From Micrococcales bacterium 72-143 (GTDB taxonomy: Bacteria > Actinomycetota > Actinomycetes > Actinomycetales > Microbacteriaceae): a DNA stretch of 64,000 nucleotides. Numbering within the stretch: position 1 is the first letter of the stretch; each line of letters starts with the position of its first letter. The notes beneath the pieces are model-generated. The model worked only from the letters and a program-made list of their open reading frames with translations, made no database searches and had not been told where the DNA came from. A program made the translations under genes and the position numbers. The stretch is taken from NCBI GenBank assembly GCA_001898835.1, contig MKVM01000001.1, positions 498,796-562,795 of the forward strand, given 5' to 3'. Of the stretch, positions 22,071-30,105 are shown piece after piece.

Positions 22071-24198
22071 AGAGCTCGCGCACGGCGTCGGAGAGCAGCG
22101 CGACGAGCGCCTCCAACTGCACCGACCCCTCCGCCGACTCGCCCGACTCGCCGTCCAGCGCGCGCGCCGCGAGACCCGCCTTCGCGTCGATCAGCTCCGC
22201 GATGCGGCCGTCGATCGTCTGCGCCGCGATGATCCGCCACGCCGTCACCGGAAGCTCCTGCCCGATGCGGTGCACGCGGTCGATCGCCTGGGTCTGCTCC
22301 GCGTTCGTCCAGCTGAGCTCCGCGAGCACCACGTTCGACGCCGCCTGGAGGTTCACCCCGACGCCCGCCGCCGTGAGCGAGCACACCGCGACCGCGACCT
22401 CCGGGTCGTTCTGGAACGCGTCGATCTCCGCCTGGCGCGTCTTCGAGGTCTGGTCGCCGCGGATCGACACGGTCTTCAGGCCCGCCTTCGCGAAGTGAGC
22501 CTCCGCCGCATCCATGACGTCGATGTGCTTCGCGAAGAACACGACCTTGCCCACGTTGCGCGCGAGGTTGACCGTGTAGTCGGCGGCGGGGGTGGCCTTC
22601 GCCTGCCCGATGCGCCGCACCATCGTGAAGACGTTGTCGCCACCCGACTCGGCCTGCTTCGACTCCTCGAGCTCCGCGGCCGCGACGAGCCGGATGAGGT
22701 CGGCGGCGTCCGAGTCCGGCCGCGACGCCCGCAGGCGGCGGAAGCGCTCCACCAGACGCGCGATCAGGGCGCGCTCGGCGTCGCGGATCGAGCGCCCGGC
22801 CTCGCCGTCGAGCTCGACGGGGATGTCGGCGATGCGCCGCGCCGGGATGTCGGACGCCACGTCGACCTTCTTGCGCCGCACGATCCCCATGCTCACGACG
22901 GCGCGACGGGCTGCACCGAAGAAGCCCGGGTCGACGGGCGTCAGCTCGGTCTCCTCGAGCTTCTCCATGAGGCGCGGCATCGGCTTCTTCTCGTCGATCC
23001 AGCCCAGGAACTGCCAGATCATGCGGAAGTCCTCGATCTGGTTGATGAGGGGCGTTCCGGTGAGCGCCACGAGCAGCGGGTTGGGCACCTGACGACGGAT
23101 CGACGCGGAGAGAGCCTGGACGTTCTTGGAGCGCTGCGACTCCTTGTTCTTGATGAAGTGCGCCTCGTCGACGATCATGCCGCGGAAGCCGCGACGCGAG
23201 AGCCAGGCGGCGTGCCGGTCGAGGATCTCGTAGTTGACGACGACGATGTCGGCGAACGCGTCCACGTCGTCGCCGTCGCCGTGCACGACGGTCGCCGTGC
23301 GGTGCGGGGTCCACTTCTCGACCTCACGCGCCCAGTTGACCTTGACGACGTTCGGCACCACGACGAGCAGCGGGTAGGCGTTCGCGACGTCGGCGGCCAG
23401 CAGCGCCTGCGCCGTCTTGCCGAGTCCGGGTTCGTCGGCCAGCAGGTAGCTGCGGTGCCCCTCGCGCGCCGACTCGACGAAACGGGCCTGGTGCCGCATG
23501 AGGTCGATCCCGCCCGGCGTCGCGAGGGAACGCGCCTCGGGCAGCTCCATGCTCGCCGCGCCGCCGCCCGCCCCCACCTCGAACGAGCGGAACAGGGGAT
23601 CGATGAGCTCCCAGCTGTCGAGGTCGCCGCGCGGGGCGGCCGCCGGCTGCTGGTAGGCGCCGAAGTCGGGGGCGAGGAAGGGGTTCGACATCTGGTACTG
23701 CCGCACCGACTGCGGGACGACCTGGCGCTCCTCGACGACCGGCTTCGCCTCCGGCTCCGTGACGACCACGAGGTCCTCGGGGGCGAGCGGCGTGCCCGCC
23801 TCGATGAGCAGCGTGCGGCGCACCTCCTGCGCCGAGGGGCTCAGCGGCGCAGTGTCGGTCAGCAGCTGGATGAGGCTCGCGTCGCGCGCCGCCGTCTTCG
23901 CCATGATCGTCGCGATGCCGTCGAGGCGCGTGAGCTCCTTGGTGCGCTCCGCGTCGCTGAGGCCCGCGTCGGTCTTGATGCGGGCGCGCTCCTCGCGCGC
24001 GAGCACCGCGACGACGCGGTAGCGCATGCGGTTCGCGGGGTTGACCTTGCCGCGCTCCGCCGCGTTCTCGATGCCGCGCACCACACGCGCGAGCACCGGG
24101 ATGATGCCGGTCTCGTCCTGGTGCGCCCGGCGGCGCTGGGCGGTCTTGGCCGCAGACGACTTGGAGCCGCTACGGGTCTTCTGGCCGGATGTGGCCAT
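22069..24198 (-). CDS. SNF2-family DEAD/DEAH helicase
   Basis: A 709-residue SNF2-type ATPase. A charged 230-residue N-terminal region precedes the motor. Motif I is LADEPGLGKTAQALL (DEPGLGKT instead of the usual DEMGLGKT), motif II is VDEAHFIKNK, motif III is ALTGTPLIN, and the second lobe has SLTAAGVGVNLQAAS and IDRVHRIGQ. Such SMARCAL1/HepA-like bacterial proteins translocate on duplex DNA. No nuclease or HNH domain and no partner gene are attached. The ATG at 24198 has GAGGAGA at good distance. A strong hairpin sits in its leader. Confidence 0.9.
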   Translation of the reverse strand: MATSGQKTRSGSKSSAAKTAQRRRAHQDETGIIPVLARVVRGIENAAERGKVNPANRMRYRVVAVLAREERARIKTDAGLSDAERTKELTRLDGIATIMAKTAARDASLIQLLTDTAPLSPSAQEVRRTLLIEAGTPLAPEDLVVVTEPEAKPVVEERQVVPQSVRQYQMSNPFLAPDFGAYQQPAAAPRGDLDSWELIDPLFRSFEVGAGGGAASMELPEARSLATPGGIDLMRHQARFVESAREGHRSYLLADEPGLGKTAQALLAADVANAYPLLVVVPNVVKVNWAREVEKWTPHRTATVVHGDGDDVDAFADIVVVNYEILDRHAAWLSRRGFRGMIVDEAHFIKNKESQRSKNVQALSASIRRQVPNPLLVALTGTPLINQIEDFRMIWQFLGWIDEKKPMPRLMEKLEETELTPVDPGFFGAARRAVVSMGIVRRKKVDVASDIPARRIADIPVELDGEAGRSIRDAERALIARLVERFRRLRASRPDSDAADLIRLVAAAELEESKQAESGGDNVFTMVRRIGQAKATPAADYTVNLARNVGKVVFFAKHIDVMDAAEAHFAKAGLKTVSIRGDQTSKTRQAEIDAFQNDPEVAVAVCSLTAAGVGVNLQAASNVVLAELSWTNAEQTQAIDRVHRIGQELPVTAWRIIAAQTIDGRIAELIDAKAGLAARALDGESGESAEGSVQLEALVALLSDAVREL

Positions 24199-24253
24199 CG
24201 TTCTCCTCGGGGGCTGTAACCCCATCGCGACGAATCACGTCGCCTCTGGTGGC

Positions 24254-24274
24254 GATCCGGCGGTGCGCCGGATC
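24254..24274 (-). promoter_or_regulatory. Hairpin in the 5' region of the SNF2 gene
   Basis: GATCCGGCG (24254-24262) pairs perfectly with CGCCGGATC (24266-24274) across a three-base loop, 56 bp before the helicase start. It lies in the 193-bp divergent region shared with the membrane protein gene. It may be a leader structure or an operator. Confidence 0.35.
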
Positions 24275-24379
24275 GAACTCTCGGTGCAGATCACCCCCGC
24301 TGCTCCCCTGATCCGGCTTGGCCGGCGGGGCGGTGGGCGCGTCCAGTCTAGCGCACGCAGCCGATCCGGGGCATCCGGT

Positions 24380-24385
24380 TAGGGT
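24380..24385 (+). promoter_or_regulatory. Putative -10 box (TAGGGT) for gene at 24392
   Basis: TAGGGT stands six bases before the GTG at 24392, fitting a leaderless transcript and supporting that start. Confidence 0.5.
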
Positions 24386-24391
24386 TGCCGT

Positions 24392-25642
24392 GTGCTGTCG
24401 ACCGCCGCCCGAGCCTACGCGCGGTGCTGGCCCGCGCTGCTCGCGTGGTTCCTCGCGGGATGGACGGCGAGGCTCCTGCTGCTGCGCTTCGCGGCATCCG
24501 TCGGCAACGAGCTGCCGCTCGTCGGCCAGCTCATCCTGCCCCTCGCGGTGATCGCCCGCCTCGCGAGCTACGTCGCGATGTTCCTCGTGCTGCGCGCCGC
24601 GCTGCCGAACGTCGCCGACGCGGACCCGCCGCGGGCGGACGGCACACGGATGGGATTCCTCGCCCGCTGGGGCGCGGCGATCTCCGCCGCGATCCTGCCC
24701 TTCTTCGTCGTCTACGCGGCGTGGGGCATGATCTCCGAGGACGGCAAGGACTACGCGGCGGCGGCGCTCGACCAGGCCGACCTCTGGGGCGGCGGATCGA
24801 GCAACGCCCTCGAGGTCGTGGTCGACGTGTGGTCGCTCGGCATCGTCGTGCTCGCGTTCGCGGGGCGGTGGCTGCTGCAGCGCTTCTCGTCGCGCCTGCC
24901 GCGCTGGACGGCCGTGGTGTCCGCGTACCTCGAGGCCGTGTGGGTTCTCGTCGCGCTGCTCGTCATCCGCGAGCTCCTCGCCGGCGTGCCCGCCTGGTTC
25001 GCGACGAGGCGGATGTTCGCGCCCATCGTTGACGCCGTCGCGATGTGGCGTGACGACCTCGGCTGGTTCCGCTGGCTCGGGGACGCGTTCACCTGGCTCA
25101 TGACGCAGCTGGGCGACGTCGTCTTCCAGCCGCTCGCCTGGGTGGCCCTCGCCGCCGTGGTCTACGTCGGCGCGAGATCGCGGGCTGCGGCCGCGGCGCC
25201 CAACGCCCGCGTCGCGCGCGCACGCGCCGCCGTGACCGCGCGGTGGGCGCGCCTGCCCCGCTGGGTGCGCACGGCGATCACGACCGTGACGGGCGGATTC
25301 CAGGAGCGCTGGCTGCCGATCGCCGGCGCCGTCCGGCTGATCTGGGCCGCCGGACCGCTCACGCTGGCAGGCTTCCTGCTCGCCTACGCCCTCGCGCACG
25401 CCGCCGGCGAGTGGCTGTTCGTGGCCGTCATCCGCGTGCTCGGCCCCCACGAGTTCCTGTTCTGGACGGCCGTCGACGACCCCGTGAACCTCCTCGTCGT
25501 GGCGCTCGTCGTGCCCGTGCAGCTCGCGCTCGTGGCGGCCACCTACGACACGGCGCTCGGCCGGTCGACGACCACGGCGCCCGCGGGCGAGTCGATCACG
25601 ACAGCCGAAGGTGATACGCCCGCGGCAGCAGATCGGACGTGA
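24392..25642 (+). CDS. Multi-pass membrane protein, unknown function
   Basis: A 416-residue integral membrane protein with about eight hydrophobic segments, an Arg/Ala-rich cytoplasmic stretch near residues 265-300 (ARSRAAAAAPNARVARARAA) and a Thr/Ala-rich C-terminal tail. No transporter or enzyme motif is recognised. The GTG at 24392 follows a TAGGGT box by six bases. Its 3' end overlaps the convergent gene at 25596 by 47 bp, so the two messages would be complementary there. Expected to sit in the cytoplasmic membrane; role unknown. Confidence 0.78.
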   Translation: MLSTAARAYARCWPALLAWFLAGWTARLLLLRFAASVGNELPLVGQLILPLAVIARLASYVAMFLVLRAALPNVADADPPRADGTRMGFLARWGAAISAAILPFFVVYAAWGMISEDGKDYAAAALDQADLWGGGSSNALEVVVDVWSLGIVVLAFAGRWLLQRFSSRLPRWTAVVSAYLEAVWVLVALLVIRELLAGVPAWFATRRMFAPIVDAVAMWRDDLGWFRWLGDAFTWLMTQLGDVVFQPLAWVALAAVVYVGARSRAAAAAPNARVARARAAVTARWARLPRWVRTAITTVTGGFQERWLPIAGAVRLIWAAGPLTLAGFLLAYALAHAAGEWLFVAVIRVLGPHEFLFWTAVDDPVNLLVVALVVPVQLALVAATYDTALGRSTTTAPAGESITTAEGDTPAAADRT

Positions 25643-26150
25643 AAACCTCGAGCACGACATCGTCGACCGCGTCGTCCGGGATGAGGAAGGCGAGCTCGAA
25701 CGGGAACGGCATGTCGGCCCGCGAGCATCCCGAGGGCACGTCGTCGGGCAGCCCCTCCCCGGGGAAGTAGTCGACACCGGCGAGGCCGGAGCTCCAGCGC
25801 CGGTCGACGCCGGGCTCCAGCAGCTTCGTGGTGCAGGTGAAGCCCTCGGGCGCGGCCGAGGCGTCGAGTTCGAGCGTGACCGAGACGAGCGCGGTCCCGT
25901 CGGGAACCTCGTAGCGGTCCCCCTCCGGGCTGCCGCCGACCGCCGACCAGCTGTCGACCACGCGGATCGTCGCGTCGCCGAGGCTCGCCTGCTCGCCGCG
26001 ATCGAGGGTCGTGACGTCGCTCGGACGGGACGAGAGGTAGTCGAACGCGTCGATGCTCAGGGACGCGGCGACCGCCGCGGGAACCAGCACCAGCAGGCTC
26101 AGCAGCGCCCACCGCGATCGACGCCACCACGACATCCGCTCGGTCACCAT
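25596..26150 (-). CDS. Membrane-anchored extracytoplasmic protein, last gene of a four-gene operon
   Basis: A 184-residue protein with an N-terminal anchor (WALLSLLVLVPAAVAASLSI, residues 14-33) and a predicted beta-rich outside domain with two cysteines (GFTCTTKL, PSGCSRAD) that may pair. The ATG at 26150 overlaps the end of the preceding gene by seven bases. The domain plan (signal anchor plus immunoglobulin-like fold of about 130 residues) resembles DUF4352-type proteins, but I cannot name the family firmly. It is probably co-expressed with the three genes upstream. Confidence 0.7.
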   Translation of the reverse strand: MVTERMSWWRRSRWALLSLLVLVPAAVAASLSIDAFDYLSSRPSDVTTLDRGEQASLGDATIRVVDSWSAVGGSPEGDRYEVPDGTALVSVTLELDASAAPEGFTCTTKLLEPGVDRRWSSGLAGVDYFPGEGLPDDVPSGCSRADMPFPFELAFLIPDDAVDDVVLEVFTSDLLPRAYHLRLS

Positions 26151-26704
26151 CGCGTGAGCTCCCTGCGTTCGAGCTCGACCTCGGCCGCGCGGTCGAGACC
26201 CGTGAGGTCGAGCTCGACCTCGACGACCGTGATCAGGCGGGTGTCGGACTTCGTGGAGAGGCGCAGCGTCGCGCGCCGCGCCTCGGCCTCGTCGAGCACC
26301 TCCTCGGGCAGCTCGAAGACGAAGGTGCCGGCGACAGGCAGGCCCGGGTCGAGACTCGCGGACTGCATCGCATAGATGCCGGGCCGCAGGCTCGTGGGCC
26401 ACACCCGCTCGCCCACCTGGACCGTCGCGTACGCCAGGGTCGGGTTCTCGGTCGACTCCATGCGGGCGTCGACGAGAAGCCAGACACCGGTGGTCGTACC
26501 GGTCCAGCGGTCGAGCACCACGACATCCGCGAGCGCCGCCCCGTCGACGGCGGCTCGGAGGCCGCGCCCCTCGCCGCGTTCTCCCTCGGCGACGCGCACC
26601 CCGAAGGGGGCGAACACCAGGTCCTCCTGCGGTTCCGTGCGGGCGACGGCGAACGCCGCCCCCACCAGCACGAGGGCCGCCGCGATCGCCAGCGGACGCG
26701 TCAC
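26144..26704 (-). CDS. Exported or membrane-anchored protein, third gene of operon
   Basis: A 186-residue protein with a short hydrophobic N-terminus (AIAAALVLVGAAFAVA, residues 6-21) acting as signal or anchor, then a domain of alternating hydrophobic and polar residues, likely beta-sheet (WTGTTTGVWLLVDARMEST). No cysteine, no lipobox. The GTG at 26704 overlaps the previous stop (GTGA), which decides the start. It appears distantly related to its two neighbours (similar length and fold pattern). Function unknown. Confidence 0.7.
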   Translation of the reverse strand: MTRPLAIAAALVLVGAAFAVARTEPQEDLVFAPFGVRVAEGERGEGRGLRAAVDGAALADVVVLDRWTGTTTGVWLLVDARMESTENPTLAYATVQVGERVWPTSLRPGIYAMQSASLDPGLPVAGTFVFELPEEVLDEAEARRATLRLSTKSDTRLITVVEVELDLTGLDRAAEVELERRELTRW

Positions 26705-27342
26705 CGCTCCCACGGGTACTCCAACTCGCTCGACGACACGGGCACCCGCGTGGCCTGCACCATCACGCGCTCGTCGCGCCACGCCGTGCCGCTGTACAGC
26801 ACCGCCCGTTCCGGGCGCCCGTCGACCACCCCGAAGACGATCGGCTCCCCCACCGCGACCGACCCGACCGGCACCTGCCACCGCATCAGCACCTCGGTCT
26901 CGACCCCCGGGGGCAGCGCGGAGGTGAAGGTCCCGTCCGCCGCGATCCGCACGGACGCGGAGCGGTCGATCCTCGGGAGCGCGTCGAGCGCGTCGAAGGT
27001 GAGCAGCTCGTCGGAGCGCGTGTCGGCCTCGCGCCACTCGTTGCGGACCACCGCTCGAACGACCACGAAGGTCATGCCCTCCTTCGGCTCCTCGTAGTCG
27101 TCGGGCAGGGTATCGCCGACCCAGACGTCCTCGACGCTCACCGAGAAGTGGCGCCCGTGGTAGCTCTCCCCCGGCGGCAGCTCCGGAACGACCGCGCTCT
27201 GCAGGCTCACCGTGTCCCACCCGCCGAGCGGGATCGCGACGAGCGCACCCGCGCCGACCGCGAGAACCACAGCGCCGGCGACGACCGCCGCGCGGCCCGG
27301 ACGGCGTCGACGGGTCGCGGGGGCGGCCACGGCATCCGTCAT
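26701..27342 (-). CDS. Membrane-anchored DUF4352-like protein, second gene of operon
   Basis: A 213-residue protein with an Arg-rich start (ATRRRRPGRAAVV), a single membrane segment at about residues 18-42, and an extracytoplasmic domain with the phrase EGMTFVVVRAVVRNE, which is typical of DUF4352/telomeric-repeat-binding-like immunoglobulin folds found on the actinobacterial surface. The ATG at 27342 overlaps the preceding stop (ATGA). It belongs to an operon with one small membrane protein and two more anchored proteins. Confidence 0.72.
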   Translation of the reverse strand: MTDAVAAPATRRRRPGRAAVVAGAVVLAVGAGALVAIPLGGWDTVSLQSAVVPELPPGESYHGRHFSVSVEDVWVGDTLPDDYEEPKEGMTFVVVRAVVRNEWREADTRSDELLTFDALDALPRIDRSASVRIAADGTFTSALPPGVETEVLMRWQVPVGSVAVGEPIVFGVVDGRPERAVLYSGTAWRDERVMVQATRVPVSSSELEYPWER

Positions 27343-27704
27343 CGGCGCGAGCCCTCCGCCGGCACCGGCACCTTGATCAGCACGCCCGCCGCGATGAAGG
27401 CCGCGATCGCCACGTACTGCGCCCCGAGCCACAGGGGCCCGTCGAAGCCGAACGGCACGACCGGGTTCCAGAACACGGCGACCGCCGCGAAGACCGGGAC
27501 CCACCACCAGTGCCGCGCCTGGATGGCGAACACGATCACGATGAGCGCGAGGACGGCGACGCCCCAGCTCACGAACACGAACGGCTCCTGACCGATGAGC
27601 GCGATGCCGACGAACAGCACCACCGCCGCGATGAGAGCGGGGGCGAGCGCGAGCCTGCGCCAGCCGGGGTCGCCGTAACGGGATGCGGGTCGCTGCGAGC
27701 TCAC
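27339..27704 (-). CDS. Small four-segment membrane protein (DUF6804-like), first gene of operon
   Basis: A 121-residue protein with four hydrophobic segments (about residues 20-40, 42-62, 67-80 and 88-110) and a Trp/aromatic-rich middle (QARHWWWVPVF, FWNPVVPFGF), the pattern of proteins annotated DUF6804. The GTG at 27704 has GAGGGGG just upstream. It is the first gene of a four-gene operon with overlaps of four to seven bases and diverges from the peptidase gene. Confidence 0.72.
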   Translation of the reverse strand: MSSQRPASRYGDPGWRRLALAPALIAAVVLFVGIALIGQEPFVFVSWGVAVLALIVIVFAIQARHWWWVPVFAAVAVFWNPVVPFGFDGPLWLGAQYVAIAAFIAAGVLIKVPVPAEGSRR

Positions 27705-27746
27705 CCCCTCAGGGTAGCCAGCGATCCGGCCATCACCCGCGCGCCC

Positions 27747-27752
27747 TACGAT
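27747..27752 (+). promoter_or_regulatory. Putative -10 box (TACGAT) for M20 peptidase gene
   Basis: TACGAT lies six bases before the ATG at 27759 in the 54-bp divergent region, fitting a leaderless message. Confidence 0.5.
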
Positions 27753-27758
27753 CGGAGC

Positions 27759-29084
27759 ATGAGCGACCCCGCCCTCGACAGGTTCCGCGAACTGCTGCGA
27801 TTCCCGAGCTACTCCCACGAGGGCGCGGAGGGCGTCGACGCGGCGTTCACGGGGTTCCATGCCGCGCTCGAGAGCCGGTTCCCGCTCGTCCACGCCCGGC
27901 TCGAGCGCGAGCTCGTCGCGGCGCGCAGCCTGCTGTACCGCTGGCCGGGGACCGGTGACGGCCCGGCCGCCGTGCTCATGGCGCACCAGGACGTCGTCGC
28001 GGTCGACGACGAGAGCCGCTGGACGCATCCGCCGTTCGCCGCAGAGCTCGTGGGCGAGGGCGACGACGCGGCCGTGTGGGCCCGCGGGGCGCTCGACGAC
28101 AAGGCGGCGCTCGTCGCGATCCTGGAGGCCGTCGAGGCGCGGCTGGCGGCAGGCTTCGCGCCCGCCGCCGACGTGTACCTCGTGTTCGGGCACGACGAGG
28201 AGGCGGGTGGCACGGGCGCCGAGGCCATCGTCGCCCTGCTCGTCGAGCGCGGCGTGCACCCCTGGCTCGTGATCGACGAGGGCGGAGCCGTGATGGACGG
28301 CCTGCTGCCCGGCCTCGGGCCCACGGCCGTCGTCGGGGTGACCGAGAAGGGCATCATGAACATCGAGCTCGTCGTCGAGCAGTCGGGCGGTCACGCGGCC
28401 ATCCCGCTCGCCGGCGGATCGACCGCGGTGCTCGCACGCGCCATCCTGCGGCTCGAGAACCAGCCGGAGGCCCCGCACCTCATCGAACCCGTGATCGGGC
28501 TCCTGGAGGCCCTCGGGGCACGGATGGGGGGCATCCGCGGGTGGATGCTGCGTCACGCGCGCACCTTCCGCGGCCCGCTCGCCCGAATGCTCGCCAAGGC
28601 GAGCCCCCAGCTCGCCGCGATGACCCGCACGACGCGCGCCGTCACCCAGCTGCGGGGGTCGTCGAGCAAGAACGTCGTGCCGGAGCGGGCGACCGCGACC
28701 GTCAACGTGCGCATCCTGCCGGGTGCGAGCGTCGCATCCGCCGTCGCCGACATCGAGCGCACCATCGACGACCCCGCCGTGCAGGTGCGCGTGCTCGACG
28801 GTGCCGAGCCGGCGCCGGTCTCCCCCGCCGACGGCCCCGCCTGGGACGCGATCTCGGCGAGCATCCGCGAGGTGTTCCCGGATGCCGCGGTCGCGCCCTA
28901 TGTGATGCTGCAGGCGAGCGACTCGCGCCACTTCGCTACGATCTCCGACCGCGTCTACCGCTTCCTGCCGTTCGACCTGCGGCAGGAGGAGCTGCAGTCG
29001 ATCCACGGGATCGACGAGCGCATCCGGGTCGCCACCTACCGGCGCGCGATCGCCTTCTTCGACGCGCTCGTCGGCCGCCTTTAG
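27759..29084 (+). CDS. M20-family metallopeptidase
   Basis: A 441-residue zinc-dependent peptidase/deacylase of family M20. The first metal ligand is in LMAHQDVVAV (H-x-D), the bridging Asp in WARGALDDK, and the catalytic Glu pair in VFGHDEEAGGTG. The lid/dimerisation domain begins near VGVTEKGIMNIELVVEQSGG. The size and DDK motif fit the carboxypeptidase S/aminoacylase side of the family. No signal peptide is present, so it acts in the cytoplasm on peptides or N-acyl amino acids. ATG 27759 gives MSDPALDRFREL. Confidence 0.9.
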   Translation: MSDPALDRFRELLRFPSYSHEGAEGVDAAFTGFHAALESRFPLVHARLERELVAARSLLYRWPGTGDGPAAVLMAHQDVVAVDDESRWTHPPFAAELVGEGDDAAVWARGALDDKAALVAILEAVEARLAAGFAPAADVYLVFGHDEEAGGTGAEAIVALLVERGVHPWLVIDEGGAVMDGLLPGLGPTAVVGVTEKGIMNIELVVEQSGGHAAIPLAGGSTAVLARAILRLENQPEAPHLIEPVIGLLEALGARMGGIRGWMLRHARTFRGPLARMLAKASPQLAAMTRTTRAVTQLRGSSSKNVVPERATATVNVRILPGASVASAVADIERTIDDPAVQVRVLDGAEPAPVSPADGPAWDAISASIREVFPDAAVAPYVMLQASDSRHFATISDRVYRFLPFDLRQEELQSIHGIDERIRVATYRRAIAFFDALVGRL

Positions 29085-29109
29085 CTCAACCTCCCGGACG
29101 AAGAGGAGC

Positions 29110-29982
29110 TCAGGTGCCCGGGGCGGTGGCCGCGATCCAGCCGTCGAGCTTCGAGGGCTTGTCGGTGATGATGCCGTCGACGCCGTAGGCGAGGGCCTCC
29201 GACCAGCGCTTCTCGCTGTTGAGCGTGTAGACGAGCACGCCGAGCCCCGCCTCGTGCATCCGCGTGACGGCCTCCGGGTCGTGCTCGAGCGAGGTCGGGG
29301 TCGTGATGATGGCGATGGCGTCGTAGTAGTTCGCGAGCCCGACGGGATCGCGCGGCAGGTCGCGCTTGATGATGACCCGCGGGATGGCGGGCGCCGTGTC
29401 GGCGAGGTGCGCGACGGTCGTGAGATTGAAGCTCGCGAACACCACGCGGTTCTGCACCCCGCGCAGGTAGATCGCGTCGAGCACGGTGCGGACGCCCGCC
29501 GGCGTCCAGAACCCCTTGAGCTCGACGAGCGCCTTCTGGCGGTTGCCGGCGAGCGCGTCGAGGAACTCGTCGAAGAGCGGCACCCGCGTGCCCGCGAACT
29601 CGGGTGCGTACCAGGATCCGGCGTCGAGCGCGCGGATCTGCTCGAGCGTGAGCTCGGCGACGGCGCCCGTGCCGTCGGTGGTGCGGTCGACGGTCTCGTC
29701 GTGCATGAGCACCGGCACGCCGTCGAGGGTCAGCTGCACGTCGGTCTCCACGAACTCGAGCCTGGACGCGAAGGCGGCCTGGAACGCGGGCATGGTGTTC
29801 TCGGGGGCGTCCGCGCGGTCTCCGCGATGCCCCGCGACGAAGGCCGGCTCACCGGGGGCGCGCAGCGCGCCCATCATGTTCGTGGCGTACACGCGGACGG
29901 CGTCGGGCACGAGCAGCAGCACCGCCACGAGGGCGAGGATGACGACGGCGGACGCCAGCATCCGCCGAACGGGATGCGTCAC
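29110..29982 (-). CDS. Glycerophosphodiester phosphodiesterase, membrane-anchored
   Basis: A 290-residue GDPD-family TIM barrel. The catalytic motif GHRGDRADAPENT and the metal-binding FVETDVQLTLDGVPVLMHD are complete. An N-terminal hydrophobic segment (LASAVVILALVAVLLLVP, residues 9-26) anchors it outside the membrane. It splits glycerophosphodiesters to glycerol-3-phosphate and an alcohol, salvaging carbon and phosphate. The GTG at 29982 puts the anchor near the N-terminus; further upstream only a TTG at 30048 is available. A dyad at 30040-30066 lies in its promoter region. Confidence 0.87.
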   Translation of the reverse strand: MTHPVRRMLASAVVILALVAVLLLVPDAVRVYATNMMGALRAPGEPAFVAGHRGDRADAPENTMPAFQAAFASRLEFVETDVQLTLDGVPVLMHDETVDRTTDGTGAVAELTLEQIRALDAGSWYAPEFAGTRVPLFDEFLDALAGNRQKALVELKGFWTPAGVRTVLDAIYLRGVQNRVVFASFNLTTVAHLADTAPAIPRVIIKRDLPRDPVGLANYYDAIAIITTPTSLEHDPEAVTRMHEAGLGVLVYTLNSEKRWSEALAYGVDGIITDKPSKLDGWIAATAPGT

Positions 29983-30039
29983 CAACGGCAGCTCTGCTTC
30001 CGACTCGGGTTCCCCGCACCGTCGCGAGGTGACCCGACT

Positions 30040-30066
30040 GTAACACAACCGTTATGGTTCTGTTAC
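30040..30066. promoter_or_regulatory. 27-bp dyad, possible operator or PHO-box-like site
   Basis: GTAACA-C-AACC and GGTT-C-TGTTAC form a near-perfect dyad around GTTAT, in AT-rich sequence unlike its surroundings. It lies 58 bp before the GDPD start. The plus strand also shows GTTATGG-TTCT-GTTACCT, two seven-base units at 11-base spacing as in actinobacterial PHO boxes. The regulator is unproven. Confidence 0.45.
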
Positions 30067-30105
30067 CTAGACAGCGCGTGGCCCCCGAGAGGCCTGTCGC
30101 GCCCT

